From: Christensenella sp. UBA1685
GTDB lineage: Bacteria > Bacillota > Clostridia > Christensenellales > CAG-138
DNA length: 14,078 bases
NCBI GenBank assembly: GCA_002320595.1
Contig: DCKB01000069.1
Location: 1-14,078, forward strand
Reading direction: 5' to 3'
The position numbers and the translations under genes were made by a program. This document shows, piece by piece, positions 7,238 to 13,992 of the stretch. How positions within the stretch are numbered: position 1 is the stretch's first letter; each line of letters begins with the position of its first letter. The notes under the pieces were generated by a model. It was not told where the DNA came from, searched no databases, and saw nothing but the letters and a program-made list of their open reading frames with translations.

Positions 7238-7387
7238 AAAACCGCCGGAACGGATGAAACCCATAAGGGTTTCGCTCATTGCAGCGTTTGCCGCCCGGGA
7301 GCGTCAGCGAGAGGCAAACGCTGTGAAAACTCGAAAAAGTGGCCTTTCGCCACTTTTTTGACACGCGCAAAACCGTCGGAGCGGTTT
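7238..7387. repeat. Hairpin cluster bounded by imperfect direct repeats (possible mobile intergenic repeat)
   Basis: Near-identical 16-mers AAAACCGCCGGAACGG (7238-7253) and AAAACCGTCGGAGCGG (7369-7384) bound four perfect stems. These are GAAACCC-4-GGGTTTC (7256-7273), AGCGTTTGCC-20-GGCAAACGCT (7283-7322), GTGGC-5-GCCAC with A/T flanks (7334-7359), and AAACCG-6-CGGTTT (7370-7387, inside the right repeat). This density of palindromes is more than a terminator requires and resembles a small dispersed repeat or a decayed MITE. No other copy was seen in the window, so the repeat status is inferred. Confidence 0.45.
7334..7359 (-). terminator. Intrinsic terminator of the permease gene (near symmetrical)
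   Basis: AAAAAGTGGC-CTTTC-GCCACTTTTTT gives a perfect GTGGC/GCCAC stem flanked by A and T runs on both sides, so it could act in either direction. Read leftwards, it lies about 40 bases past the permease stop codon at 7401. Confidence 0.8.
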
Positions 7388-7400
7388 GATCTGCCGAAGG

Positions 7401-8165
7401 CTATTGCAGCACTTCGGTGAGCACCTTTATGAAGAAGATCGCCAGCACGATGAGGATGATCGGCTTCACGGACTTCGCGCCGCCCTTTGCAAAGAAGCGC
7501 GTGCCGATGTAATTTCCTGCAATGCTGAAACAGCCCGCCGTGAGGCCAAGCGGAAAAATCACTTTCCCGTTGAACAGATAAACCGTGAGCGCGGCGATGT
7601 TGGTGGAAAGGTTGATCACCTTTGCGATGCCGTTCGCCTCGGCAAGGCAGAGGTGTGAAAGCCCCGTCAGCAGCAGGATCAGGAACGTGCCCGTACCCGG
7701 CCCGTAAAATCCATCGTACGCGCCAACGATGAGCGCGACCGCCATCGAAATCGCGGTGGTCTTCCACGCGCAAAGCGGTTCTTTTTCCGTATCGCTTGCA
7801 AGCGCTTTTCCGCGCAGCACATAAAGCGCCACAAGCGGCAGAATCACGAGCATAATGATTTTGAATACGCCGTCCCCGATCAAAAGCGCCAGTTCCGCTC
7901 CGCAGGCGGAGCCGATCAGCGCGCACACCGCACAGAATGCCGCAAGCTTCCATGGGACATAGCCGCTTCTTGCATACCGGAAGGTGGCGAGCGCGGTGCC
8001 CATGCCGGAGCTGAGTTTGTTTGTGCCGATTGCCATATGCACCGGTATGCCGGAAATCAGGTAAGCAGGCAGGGAAATAAGCCCGCCGCCGCCCGCCACT
8101 GCGTCCACAAAGCCCGCGATGAACACAAGCGGGCACACGATGAGATACGGAACGAACTCTGCCAA
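7401..8165 (-). CDS. TauE/SafE (DUF81) family sulfite/organosulfonate-type permease
   Basis: This 254-residue membrane protein shows the internal duplication typical of TauE/SafE exporters. The first-half motif is GFVDAVAGGGGLISLPAYLISGIPVHMAIGTNK and the second-half motif is GAYDGFYGPGTGTFLILLL followed by LAEANGIAKVINLSTN; about eight hydrophobic segments are apparent. The family moves sulfite, sulfonates or other small anions across the membrane, but the substrate here is not predictable. The start chosen is TTG 8165, because AAAGAGG is 5 nt upstream and the protein then starts right before helix 1. ATGs at 8225 and farther upstream lie before the predicted transcript start (near 8210) and are unlikely. 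It is a single-gene unit, diverging from the nuclease-helicase gene. Confidence 0.88.
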   Translation of the reverse strand: MAEFVPYLIVCPLVFIAGFVDAVAGGGGLISLPAYLISGIPVHMAIGTNKLSSGMGTALATFRYARSGYVPWKLAAFCAVCALIGSACGAELALLIGDGVFKIIMLVILPLVALYVLRGKALASDTEKEPLCAWKTTAISMAVALIVGAYDGFYGPGTGTFLILLLTGLSHLCLAEANGIAKVINLSTNIAALTVYLFNGKVIFPLGLTAGCFSIAGNYIGTRFFAKGGAKSVKPIILIVLAIFFIKVLTEVLQ

Positions 8166-8216
8166 AGGAACCTCTTTCCCGCAGGGATGGTTTTCTTTCC
8201 CCCGCGGCCATGGAAC

Positions 8217-8245
8217 AGTATACATGCTTTTGTTGCGTTTGTATA
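8217..8245 (-). promoter_or_regulatory. Sigma-A-like promoter of the permease gene
   Basis: On the minus strand TATACA (8245-8240) and TATACT (8222-8217) are 17 bp apart. The predicted start near 8210 leaves a leader of about 45 nt before TTG 8165 and supports that start codon. Confidence 0.55.
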
Positions 8246-8252
8246 CCCCGCA

Positions 8253-8281
8253 TTGACGCACGCCGCCCCCTTCATTATAAT
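8253..8281 (+). promoter_or_regulatory. Strong sigma-A-like promoter of the nuclease-helicase fusion
   Basis: TTGACG (8253-8258) and consensus TATAAT (8276-8281) are 17 bp apart. The transcript would start near 8288, about 20 nt before ATG 8309, just upstream of the AAGGAG box. It is back-to-back with the permease promoter, with 7 bases between the two -35 boxes. Confidence 0.8.
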
Positions 8282-8308
8282 CAAAGCATCTTCCCGAAGG
8301 AGAACGCC

Positions 8309-11300
8309 ATGTATATCGCAGACCTTCATATTCATTCCCACTTTTCCCGCGCCACCAGCCGGGATTGTGATCTTGCCCACCTTGACCGCGCGGCGCGCAA
8401 CAAGGGCGTCGGGCTCGTGGGTACGGGCGATTTTACCCACCCTGCCTGGCGCGCGGCAATGCGCGAGGCGCTCATACCCGCTGAAGAGGGGCTGTACCTT
8501 CTGCGCGGCGAATCCCGCCTTCCCGCCGAAGCAGCGGGGGCGGACGAACCTGCACGCTTTGTGGTTACAGGGGAAATCAGCACAATTTATAAAAAGAACG
8601 GAAAAACACGCAAGGTGCACAGCCTGATCCTCCTGCCGGGGCTTGACGCGGCAGAAGCGCTTGCGCAGCGCCTTGAGGTCATCGGGAACATCCGCTCGGA
8701 CGGGCGCCCAATCCTGGGGCTTGATTGCCGCGATCTGCTTGAAATTACGCTTACCGTTTGCCCCGAAGCCGTGTTCATTCCCGCGCACATTTGGACGCCG
8801 CACTTTTCTCTCTTCGGCGCGTTTTCCGGGTTCGATACCATTGAGGAATGCTTTGAAGACCTTGCGGGCGAAATCCATGCCCTTGAAACCGGCCTTTCCT
8901 CTGATCCGCCCATGAACTGGCGCGTCAGCGCGCTTGACCGCTTCACGCTTGTTTCCAATTCTGATGCACACTCGCCTGCAAAGCTCGGCCGGGAGGCCAA
9001 CCGCATCGCAGCTCCGCTTTCCTACGCAGCGCTTCGCCATGCCATCCAAACGGGGGAAGGATTTGCGGGCACCATTGAATTTTTCCCGGAAGAAGGAAAA
9101 TACCATTTGGATGGCCACCGGAATTGCGGCATTTGCCTCGAACCCGAGGAAACGCTTCGCTTGGGCGGCAAATGCCCGGTTTGCGGCCGGAAGCTCACCA
9201 TCGGCGTACAGCACCGCATTCTTGCGTTGGCCGATCGCCCTGCGGGCTTCCTTCCGCCGGGCGCAAAGCCCTACGAAAGCCTAGTGCCGCTGCAGGAGCT
9301 GATCGCCGCCGCAACGGGTATCTCCGCCGCAGGGCAAAAGGCGCAGCGGCAATACGAAGCGATGCTTCATGCACTCGGTTCGGAATTCTTCATTCTGCGG
9401 GAAGCGCCGCTTGAAGCCATCGAGCGCGCGGCGGGGCCGTGTGTTGCCGAGGGGGTGCGCCGCCTCCGCGCCGGGCAGGTAACGCGTACCGGAGGTTATG
9501 ACGGCGAATACGGAAAGATCATTCTCTTTGAACCGGCGCAACGCGAAGCCCTGCAAGGCCAGCTTTCCCTGTTTTCCGCACCAGCTTCCTCCGCTCAAAC
9601 GCAAAGCGCGACTGTCCCTTCGGCTCCGCGAACGCTTCAGGCTTCCACGGGCAGCCCGGAAGAAGCGCCGCCCGCAAAGGCCGAACTGCTTAATGAAGAG
9701 CAGCGCTCCGCCGTACAGACAGATGCGCCCGCCGTCGCGGTCATCGCAGGGCCGGGAACCGGCAAAACGAAAACGCTCGTGGCGCGCATTGCCCACCTCA
9801 TTGAAGCGCGCGGCGTAAAACCGACGGAAATCACGGCGGTTACATTCACAAACCAGGCTGCCGCCGAAATGCGCGAGCGCCTTGCCGCACGGCTCGGCGG
9901 CAAGCAGGCGCTTTCCGGCATGACCATCGGCACATTTCACGCCGTTTGCCTCGGCCTGCTTCCCAAAAAGCCCCTGCTTGGAGAAGCGGATGTGGAGGCG
10001 CTCGTGCAGGAAGCGCTGCATACGGCGGGCAGCCATGGGACCGCACAAGAGGCTGCACGCGCTATTTCGCGCGTGAAAAACGGATTGCCGTTGGAAGCCG
10101 CAGCGCTCGATCCGCGGGTATATGACGCATACTGCACGGCATGCCGCGCACGCGGCGCACGGGATCTTGACGACCTGCTGCTCGATGCGCTTTCCGTCGC
10201 AGAAGCACCGTCCCCCAGAGGGGGTCGCACCATGTTTCACCACCTGCTTGTGGATGAATTTCAGGATATCAACGCCGTACAGCGCAAGCTTGTGCGTGCA
10301 TGGGCAAAGGGTGGCCAAAGCCTATTCGTCATCGGCGATCCGGATCAGTCCATCTATGGCTTCCGCGGTGCAAGCGCTGCCTGCTTTGATGAATTACGCA
10401 CTGATTTTCCGGAGCTTTGCACCATCCGTCTCCGCACAAACTACCGCTCTTCGCCGGAGATCCTTACGGCTGCGCAACGCGTCATTGCGCACAGCCCCGG
10501 CGGTGCGCGGGATCTGATCCCGGCGCGGCCGAGCGCTCCCGCAGTGCGTCTTTTGCGTGCGGACACGCCGTTTTCCGAAGGCGTTTGGATCGCAAAGGAG
10601 ATCGCCCGCATGGCGGGCGGGCTGGACATGTTGTCCGCCCGTACGCCGGCCGGAGCCGGGCAGGACGCACGTCCGTTCTCCGAACTCACAGTGCTTGCCC
10701 GCACACACCGCCAGCTTGAAGGAATCGAAGCATGCCTCCGGCATGACGGCATTCCCTGCATCGTATGCGGCCGCGGCAGCGAGCTTGCGGATGATGCGGT
10801 GCGCGGTGCGCTCGCCTTCTTCCGCTTCCTGCATGACCCGGCCGATGCGCTTGCCTTGCGCACCTGCCTGCAGCTTGCCTTTTCCGCTTCCGGTGAGGAA
10901 GCAGCCCGCATTTTTTCTGAGCAGGCGGGCGCGCCTTCGGTGGAAACGCTGCGCGCTGCCGGTTGCCCGGAAGCGTTTCTTGCCGCGTATGCGGAATATT
11001 TGCCGCGCATCACGCGGGAAAAGCCGCGCAAGCTGCTGGAGCGCTGGGGCGCGGAGCACGCTTTGGCCGGCGCCCCATTCATGCGGTTGGTCGAGCTTTC
11101 CGCTTACCATGCAAATCTTGCCGGTTTTCTTAACGCGCTTGTGCTCGGGGAAGAAGCGGACCTTAAACGTGCGTCGGGCAAGGCCTACGCCTCCGGCGCG
11201 GTGCGTCTGATGACGCTGCACGGCGCAAAAGGGTTGGAATTTCCGGTCGTGTTTCTTGCCGGACTTTCCGCGGGCGCCTTTCCCCTGCAGCGTGAGGGCG

Positions 11301-11485
11301 TTGTGCCAGACCTTGAAGAGGAACGGCGGTTGCTCTTTGTCGGCATGACCCGCGCGCGGGATGAACTGATTCTGACCGCCGCATACCCGTTTTCGGAGTT
11401 TCTAAACGAGCTGCCGGATTCCGTAACATGTGAAACAGCGCCGAAGCGCCGTTTCACGGAGGGCAAGCAGCTGAGCCTGTTCTGA
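8309..11485 (+). CDS. PHP/zinc-ribbon nuclease-like (EndoQ-type) domain fused to UvrD/PcrA helicase
   Basis: This is a 1058-residue two-enzyme fusion. Residues 1-415 form a COG1379/TIGR00375-type PHP domain: metal motif DLHIHSHFS (5-13), GTGDFTHPAW, RSDGRPILGLD, PAHIWTP, LVSNSDAHSPAKLGREAN, then a zinc ribbon with C273-x2-C276 and C289-x2-C292. Archaeal and Bacillus endonuclease Q, which nicks 5' of deaminated bases, belongs to this COG. A Ser/Ala/Pro-rich linker (about 418-455) starts with QLSLF (418-422). Residues 456-1058 form a superfamily 1A helicase: LNEEQRSAV Q-motif, Walker A AGPGTGKT (480-487), DEFQD (649-653), GDPDQSIYGFRG, NYRSS (711-715), MTLHGAKGLEF (968-978), LLFVGMTRARDEL. It ends in QLSLF (1054-1058). 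Both QLSLF copies match the beta sliding-clamp consensus. ATG 8309 has AAGGAG 6 nt upstream and a strong promoter; the frame opens at 8210 but earlier codons precede the transcript start. Role inferred: clamp-tethered repair of damaged or deaminated DNA. Confidence 0.93.
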   Translation: MYIADLHIHSHFSRATSRDCDLAHLDRAARNKGVGLVGTGDFTHPAWRAAMREALIPAEEGLYLLRGESRLPAEAAGADEPARFVVTGEISTIYKKNGKTRKVHSLILLPGLDAAEALAQRLEVIGNIRSDGRPILGLDCRDLLEITLTVCPEAVFIPAHIWTPHFSLFGAFSGFDTIEECFEDLAGEIHALETGLSSDPPMNWRVSALDRFTLVSNSDAHSPAKLGREANRIAAPLSYAALRHAIQTGEGFAGTIEFFPEEGKYHLDGHRNCGICLEPEETLRLGGKCPVCGRKLTIGVQHRILALADRPAGFLPPGAKPYESLVPLQELIAAATGISAAGQKAQRQYEAMLHALGSEFFILREAPLEAIERAAGPCVAEGVRRLRAGQVTRTGGYDGEYGKIILFEPAQREALQGQLSLFSAPASSAQTQSATVPSAPRTLQASTGSPEEAPPAKAELLNEEQRSAVQTDAPAVAVIAGPGTGKTKTLVARIAHLIEARGVKPTEITAVTFTNQAAAEMRERLAARLGGKQALSGMTIGTFHAVCLGLLPKKPLLGEADVEALVQEALHTAGSHGTAQEAARAISRVKNGLPLEAAALDPRVYDAYCTACRARGARDLDDLLLDALSVAEAPSPRGGRTMFHHLLVDEFQDINAVQRKLVRAWAKGGQSLFVIGDPDQSIYGFRGASAACFDELRTDFPELCTIRLRTNYRSSPEILTAAQRVIAHSPGGARDLIPARPSAPAVRLLRADTPFSEGVWIAKEIARMAGGLDMLSARTPAGAGQDARPFSELTVLARTHRQLEGIEACLRHDGIPCIVCGRGSELADDAVRGALAFFRFLHDPADALALRTCLQLAFSASGEEAARIFSEQAGAPSVETLRAAGCPEAFLAAYAEYLPRITREKPRKLLERWGAEHALAGAPFMRLVELSAYHANLAGFLNALVLGEEADLKRASGKAYASGAVRLMTLHGAKGLEFPVVFLAGLSAGAFPLQREGVVPDLEEERRLLFVGMTRARDELILTAAYPFSEFLNELPDSVTCETAPKRRFTEGKQLSLF

Positions 11486-11532
11486 CAAAAACGAAGCGTC
11501 GAAAAGCCGCCCCAAGCTGTGTCTTCCCTTCT

Positions 11533-11568
11533 GCATGCCGCCCTGCGCGTCCCTTGACGGCGGCATGC
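11533..11568. repeat. 10-bp inverted repeat upstream of the merR gene
   Basis: GCATGCCGCC (11533-11542) and GGCGGCATGC (11559-11568) are perfect complements separated by 16 bases. The right arm begins at the last base of the -35 box of the merR promoter. It could be a weak terminator for the helicase gene, which lacks any other (no T-run follows), or an operator. Confidence 0.5.
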
Positions 11569-11582
11569 GTTTGCGCTATGCT
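11554..11582 (+). promoter_or_regulatory. Sigma-A-like promoter of the MerR regulator gene
   Basis: TTGACG (11554-11559) and TATGCT (11577-11582) are 17 bp apart, so this promoter does not have the long MerR-controlled spacer. A palindrome TGCTGA-TG-TCAGCA (11579-11592) covers the -10 and start region and is a candidate operator. No CTTAAAG-type dyad is present, so autoregulation through that site is not indicated. Confidence 0.7.
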
Positions 11583-11634
11583 GATGTCAGCACATAAAGT
11601 CAGGTCCCGTTCATTCTGCCCCGGGAGGTTTTTC

Positions 11635-12099
11635 ATGTATTATTCCATCGGCGAAGCCGCGCAGCGCATGCATCTGAGCGCCCCCACCCTGCGTTATTAT
11701 GACAAAGAAGGCCTGCTTCCTTTCGTGGATCGCAGCGCAGGCGGCGCTCGCATGTTCAAGGAATCCGACTTTGAATGGCTCCGGCTTATCGAATGCCTGA
11801 AATTGACCGGCATGCCGATTCGGGACATTAAGCAGTTTATCGATTGGTATGATTGGTATATGGAAGGCGATACAACGCTCCCGCAACGGCGGGACATGTT
11901 CTACGAGCGCAGGCGCGCCGTAGAGGCGCAGATCGAAACGCTGCAGGCCACACTCGACATGATCGACTATAAATGCTGGTATTATGATACCGCCGTAGCA
12001 GCGGGCAGTTCTCGTACCTTGCAGGCTCTGAAGCCGGAAGAACTCCCTGAAGAAGTATCCCGCCTGAAAGCGCGCATCGCGGCACGCTGCGGTTCCTGA
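11635..12099 (+). CDS. MerR-family regulator, AdhR/NmlR-like group
   Basis: This 154-residue transcription factor has the MerR winged-helix N terminus (YYSIGEAAQRMHLSAPTLRYYDKEGLLPFVDRSAGGARMFKESDFEWL), where Y21-Y22-D23-K24-E25-G26-L27 is the family signature. C54, in IECLKLTGM, is at the position of the conserved reactive cysteine of NmlR/AdhR proteins that respond to formaldehyde, methylglyoxal or quinone-type electrophiles. A coiled-coil dimer helix (about 82-111) precedes DYKCWYYD (C114), characteristic of this group. GGGAGG lies 6 nt before ATG 11635; the frame extends upstream to 11554 but that overlaps the promoter. It is transcribed alone, so its target is elsewhere. The best candidate in the window is the CTTAAAG-N4-CTTTAAG promoter of the MATE gene (inference). 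Confidence 0.9.
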   Translation: MYYSIGEAAQRMHLSAPTLRYYDKEGLLPFVDRSAGGARMFKESDFEWLRLIECLKLTGMPIRDIKQFIDWYDWYMEGDTTLPQRRDMFYERRRAVEAQIETLQATLDMIDYKCWYYDTAVAAGSSRTLQALKPEELPEEVSRLKARIAARCGS

Positions 12100-12210
12100 A
12101 CCCACTTTGAGCAAAGCCGCGCGCCTGCCCCATCGCTATGCCGGCATTTCGGCGGCGCCGCACACGGGAGAAGGCTAAGATATATTTTCGCAAGCTGGAT
12201 TCTCGACAGA

Positions 12211-12236
12211 ATAAAAGGGCCGTCCGGCCCTTTTCG
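12211..12236. terminator. Bidirectional terminator between merR and gpsA
   Basis: AAAAGGGCCG-TC-CGGCCCTTTT (12213-12234) is a fully symmetrical stem with A and T runs on both sides. It serves the convergent merR (plus) and plsY-gpsA (minus) transcripts and lies 10 bases past the gpsA stop codon. Confidence 0.88.
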
Positions 12237-12243
12237 CTTGCTC

Positions 12244-13203
12244 CTACTTCAACTCACGCTTGCGCTCCCGTTTGAACAGCGCATCGAGCGCTTCGCGCGG
12301 GTCACGCTGTTCAAAAAGAATGGCGTACACCGCCTGGCAGATGGGGAGCTCCACCCCATATTGTGCGCTAAGCGCCGTAAGCGCGCGCACGGTGTAGTAC
12401 CCTTCTGCAAGCTTTTCATATGCTTCGCCGCGCACAAACGCTTCGCCAAAACGGCGGTTTTGGCTGTGTCTGGAAAACACAGTTGCCTCATAATCCCCAA
12501 GGTGGCAAAGCCCATATGCGGAAAGCTCGTTCCCGCCCATTGCGGCAATGAGCCTTGCAACCTCCCGCGTGCCGCGCGACATCAGCGCGCCTTTGAGCGT
12601 AGTGAGCGAAAGCCCGTCCAACATGCCTGCAGCGATGCCGATCACGTTTTTCGCAGCCGCACCAATCTCATTGCCCAAAAGATCCTCCCCATAATAAAAG
12701 CGGATCAGATCGCCCGCAAACGCCTCCGCAAGCGTCTCTTTCAGCGAGGCATCCGCGCTATCAATCACCATGCAGTTTGGAACGCCCGCGCAGAATTCCT
12801 GCACATGCCCCGGCCCAAGCCACACCGCCACGCGGTTTGTTGCGTTCAGCGTGCCGTTCACGATTTCGGAAAGGCGGCGGCCCGTGCCTGCCTCAAGTCC
12901 CTTCATGCAAAGAACGATGGTTTTATGGCCGATATTGAGCGCTGCAAGCTGGCTCATCAGGTCCTGAAGGTTCTGTGAGCCGATGGAAATCACAATCGTC
13001 TCCGCCTCTGCCGCTTCCGCAAGCACGGTCGTAAGCCGCACGCGCTCCGGCAGCTGCAGATAGTCGTTTCTGCGCTCGTCCATAAGGCGCTGCATCCGGG
13101 CGGAGCCTTCGCGCCCATACAGCGTAACCGCATGTCCCAGCCGGTCAAGATACCATGCGAGGAACGTACCCCACCGCCCGCAGCCGATTACCGTCAACTT
13201 CAT
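12244..13203 (-). CDS. gpsA: GpsA, NAD(P)H-dependent glycerol-3-phosphate dehydrogenase
   Basis: This 319-residue cytosolic enzyme reduces dihydroxyacetone phosphate to sn-glycerol-3-phosphate for phospholipid synthesis. It has the Rossmann motif GCGRWGT (7-13) in VIGCGRWGTFLAWYL, CMKGLE with K101 (usually SKG), EIGAAAKNVIGIAAG with the catalytic-type K185, and LGDYEATVFSRHSQNRRFGE, matching the family GDxxxT..S.NRxxG signature. The usual GPSFAxE segment reads GPGHVQEF, a divergent variant of the loop. Length is near the family's usual 330. ATG 13203 has AAAGAGG 7 nt upstream. It lies 25 bases downstream of plsY on the same strand, so the enzyme that makes glycerol-3-phosphate and the one that first acylates it are co-transcribed. 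Confidence 0.95.
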   Translation of the reverse strand: MKLTVIGCGRWGTFLAWYLDRLGHAVTLYGREGSARMQRLMDERRNDYLQLPERVRLTTVLAEAAEAETIVISIGSQNLQDLMSQLAALNIGHKTIVLCMKGLEAGTGRRLSEIVNGTLNATNRVAVWLGPGHVQEFCAGVPNCMVIDSADASLKETLAEAFAGDLIRFYYGEDLLGNEIGAAAKNVIGIAAGMLDGLSLTTLKGALMSRGTREVARLIAAMGGNELSAYGLCHLGDYEATVFSRHSQNRRFGEAFVRGEAYEKLAEGYYTVRALTALSAQYGVELPICQAVYAILFEQRDPREALDALFKRERKRELK

Positions 13204-13228
13204 AACTTTACCTCTTTGTTCTGCAATT

Positions 13229-13828
13229 CTATTTTTTCGCTTTGAATTTCGGTTCTGTGCCGTTTAAAATCCGCTTTATGTTTCCCCGGTGCAGGAAGCA
13301 AACCATCACCGCAACAAAAACGCCTGTCAGCAGCATCGGCAGAGAAGTGTCTCCCAAAAGCAACATTGCAAGCGGGTATGCAAGCGCAGCGGAAATTGAG
13401 CAGATGGAAACGGTGCGCACAAAATAAAACACAAGGAAAAACACTGCGACAAGGATTAAAAACAGCCTTGGATCCAAAAGCAGTGCCACTGCCGCGCTGA
13501 CCGTGACGCCCTTGCCGCCCCGAAACCCAAAAAACAGGGGCCAGCAATGCCCCACAAGGCATGCGCAGGCGGCAATGCATTTGCCGGGTTCGCCCAGCAG
13601 CCATGCGCCAAGAAGCAGAGCAGCCGCCGTTTTCAGCAAATCGCCCGCAAATGTGATCACGCCTGCATTCATGCCGAACACGCGCGCCACGTTGGTGGCG
13701 CCCGCGTTGCCGCTGCCGCGCTCACGCACATCCGCGCCGTACAGCCCCCTGCATACGAGGATCGCTACGCTGATGGAGCCGAGCAGGTACCCTGCGGCGG
13801 CCGTGAGGCAAATTCTCCAAATTTCCAT
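13229..13828 (-). CDS. plsY: PlsY, acyl-phosphate:glycerol-3-phosphate acyltransferase
   Basis: This 199-residue membrane enzyme transfers the acyl group from acyl-phosphate (made by PlsX) to glycerol-3-phosphate, the first acylation in phospholipid synthesis in most bacteria. The three conserved motifs are visible: GSGNAGATNVAR (38-49), GHCWPLFFGFRGGKGV (93-108) and HRGNIKRI (180-187), with about five hydrophobic helices between. The N terminus MEIWRICLTAAAGYLLGSI fits the family. ATG 13828 has GGAG 10 nt upstream; the frame remains open to 13969, but that stretch holds the promoter and a leader hairpin (CGGCAG-CG-CCTGCCG, about 13850-13866). It is first gene of a two-gene unit with gpsA. 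Confidence 0.95.
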   Translation of the reverse strand: MEIWRICLTAAAGYLLGSISVAILVCRGLYGADVRERGSGNAGATNVARVFGMNAGVITFAGDLLKTAAALLLGAWLLGEPGKCIAACACLVGHCWPLFFGFRGGKGVTVSAAVALLLDPRLFLILVAVFFLVFYFVRTVSICSISAALAYPLAMLLLGDTSLPMLLTGVFVAVMVCFLHRGNIKRILNGTEPKFKAKK

Positions 13829-13892
13829 GTCGCGGTTTCTCCGGTTTCCCGGCAGCGCCTGCCGCCGTTTCTTTTGGGGATTGCATCCAATT

Positions 13893-13921
13893 ATCATACA
13901 CGATAATGCGCGCGTATTCAA
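13893..13921 (-). promoter_or_regulatory. Sigma-A-like promoter of plsY-gpsA
   Basis: On the minus strand TTGAAT (13921-13916) and TATGAT (13898-13893) are 17 bp apart. The leader to ATG 13828 would be about 58 nt and contains a short GC hairpin. Confidence 0.55.
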
Positions 13922-13936
13922 ACCCCGGCATGTTTT

Positions 13937-13965
13937 TTCACAAAATTGCCGTATAGGATTACAAT
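13937..13965 (+). promoter_or_regulatory. Sigma-A-like rightward promoter at the window's right end
   Basis: TTCACA (13937-13942) and TACAAT (13960-13965) are 17 bp apart, each one mismatch from consensus. It points out of the window, divergent from plsY, and would start a transcript near 13972. Confidence 0.55.
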
Positions 13966-13992
13966 ACATCTTGGACAGCGATAAGAAAAAGG

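Larger units (their letters stand above)
7061..7400. other. 340-bp non-coding region between the vWA-like gene and the permease gene
   Basis: No convincing gene was found. It contains the 5' leader of the vWA-like gene, the terminator of the permease gene, and a hairpin cluster described separately. The leader holds a small hairpin at 7087-7107 (GCCGG-7-CCGGC core). An 11-bp direct repeat CGGTTTTTGCC occurs at 7091-7101 and 7200-7210. A 32-codon frame at 7159-7257 on the plus strand has a GGGAGG box but no recognisable product. No clear promoter for the vWA-like gene could be identified. Confidence 0.6.

Noticed and set aside
7159..7257. Small plus-strand frame MLYAQLSRHSHAYCGFC... with a GGGAGG box
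   Set aside because: Only 32 codons, no clear promoter, no recognisable family, and it runs into the hairpin cluster. The box may be chance in GC-rich sequence.
7061..7279. N-terminal extension of the vWA-like protein by 73 codons
   Set aside because: No ribosome site at the upstream start, the stretch crosses hairpins, and it would bury the signal peptide in the middle of the protein.
8166..8261. Upstream starts for the TauE-like permease (ATG 8225 and a codon at 8261)
   Set aside because: They precede the predicted transcript start and lack ribosome binding sites; TTG 8165 has AAAGAGG 5 nt away.
8057..9214. Long minus-strand frame of 385 codons
   Set aside because: Antisense to the PHP domain and across two divergent promoters; Arg/Ala/Gly-rich composition typical of GC-rich shadow frames.
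11431..11456. Hairpin GAAAC..CGC..GCG..GTTTC near the end of the helicase gene as its terminator
   Set aside because: Interrupted stem, lies before the stop codon and has no T-run.
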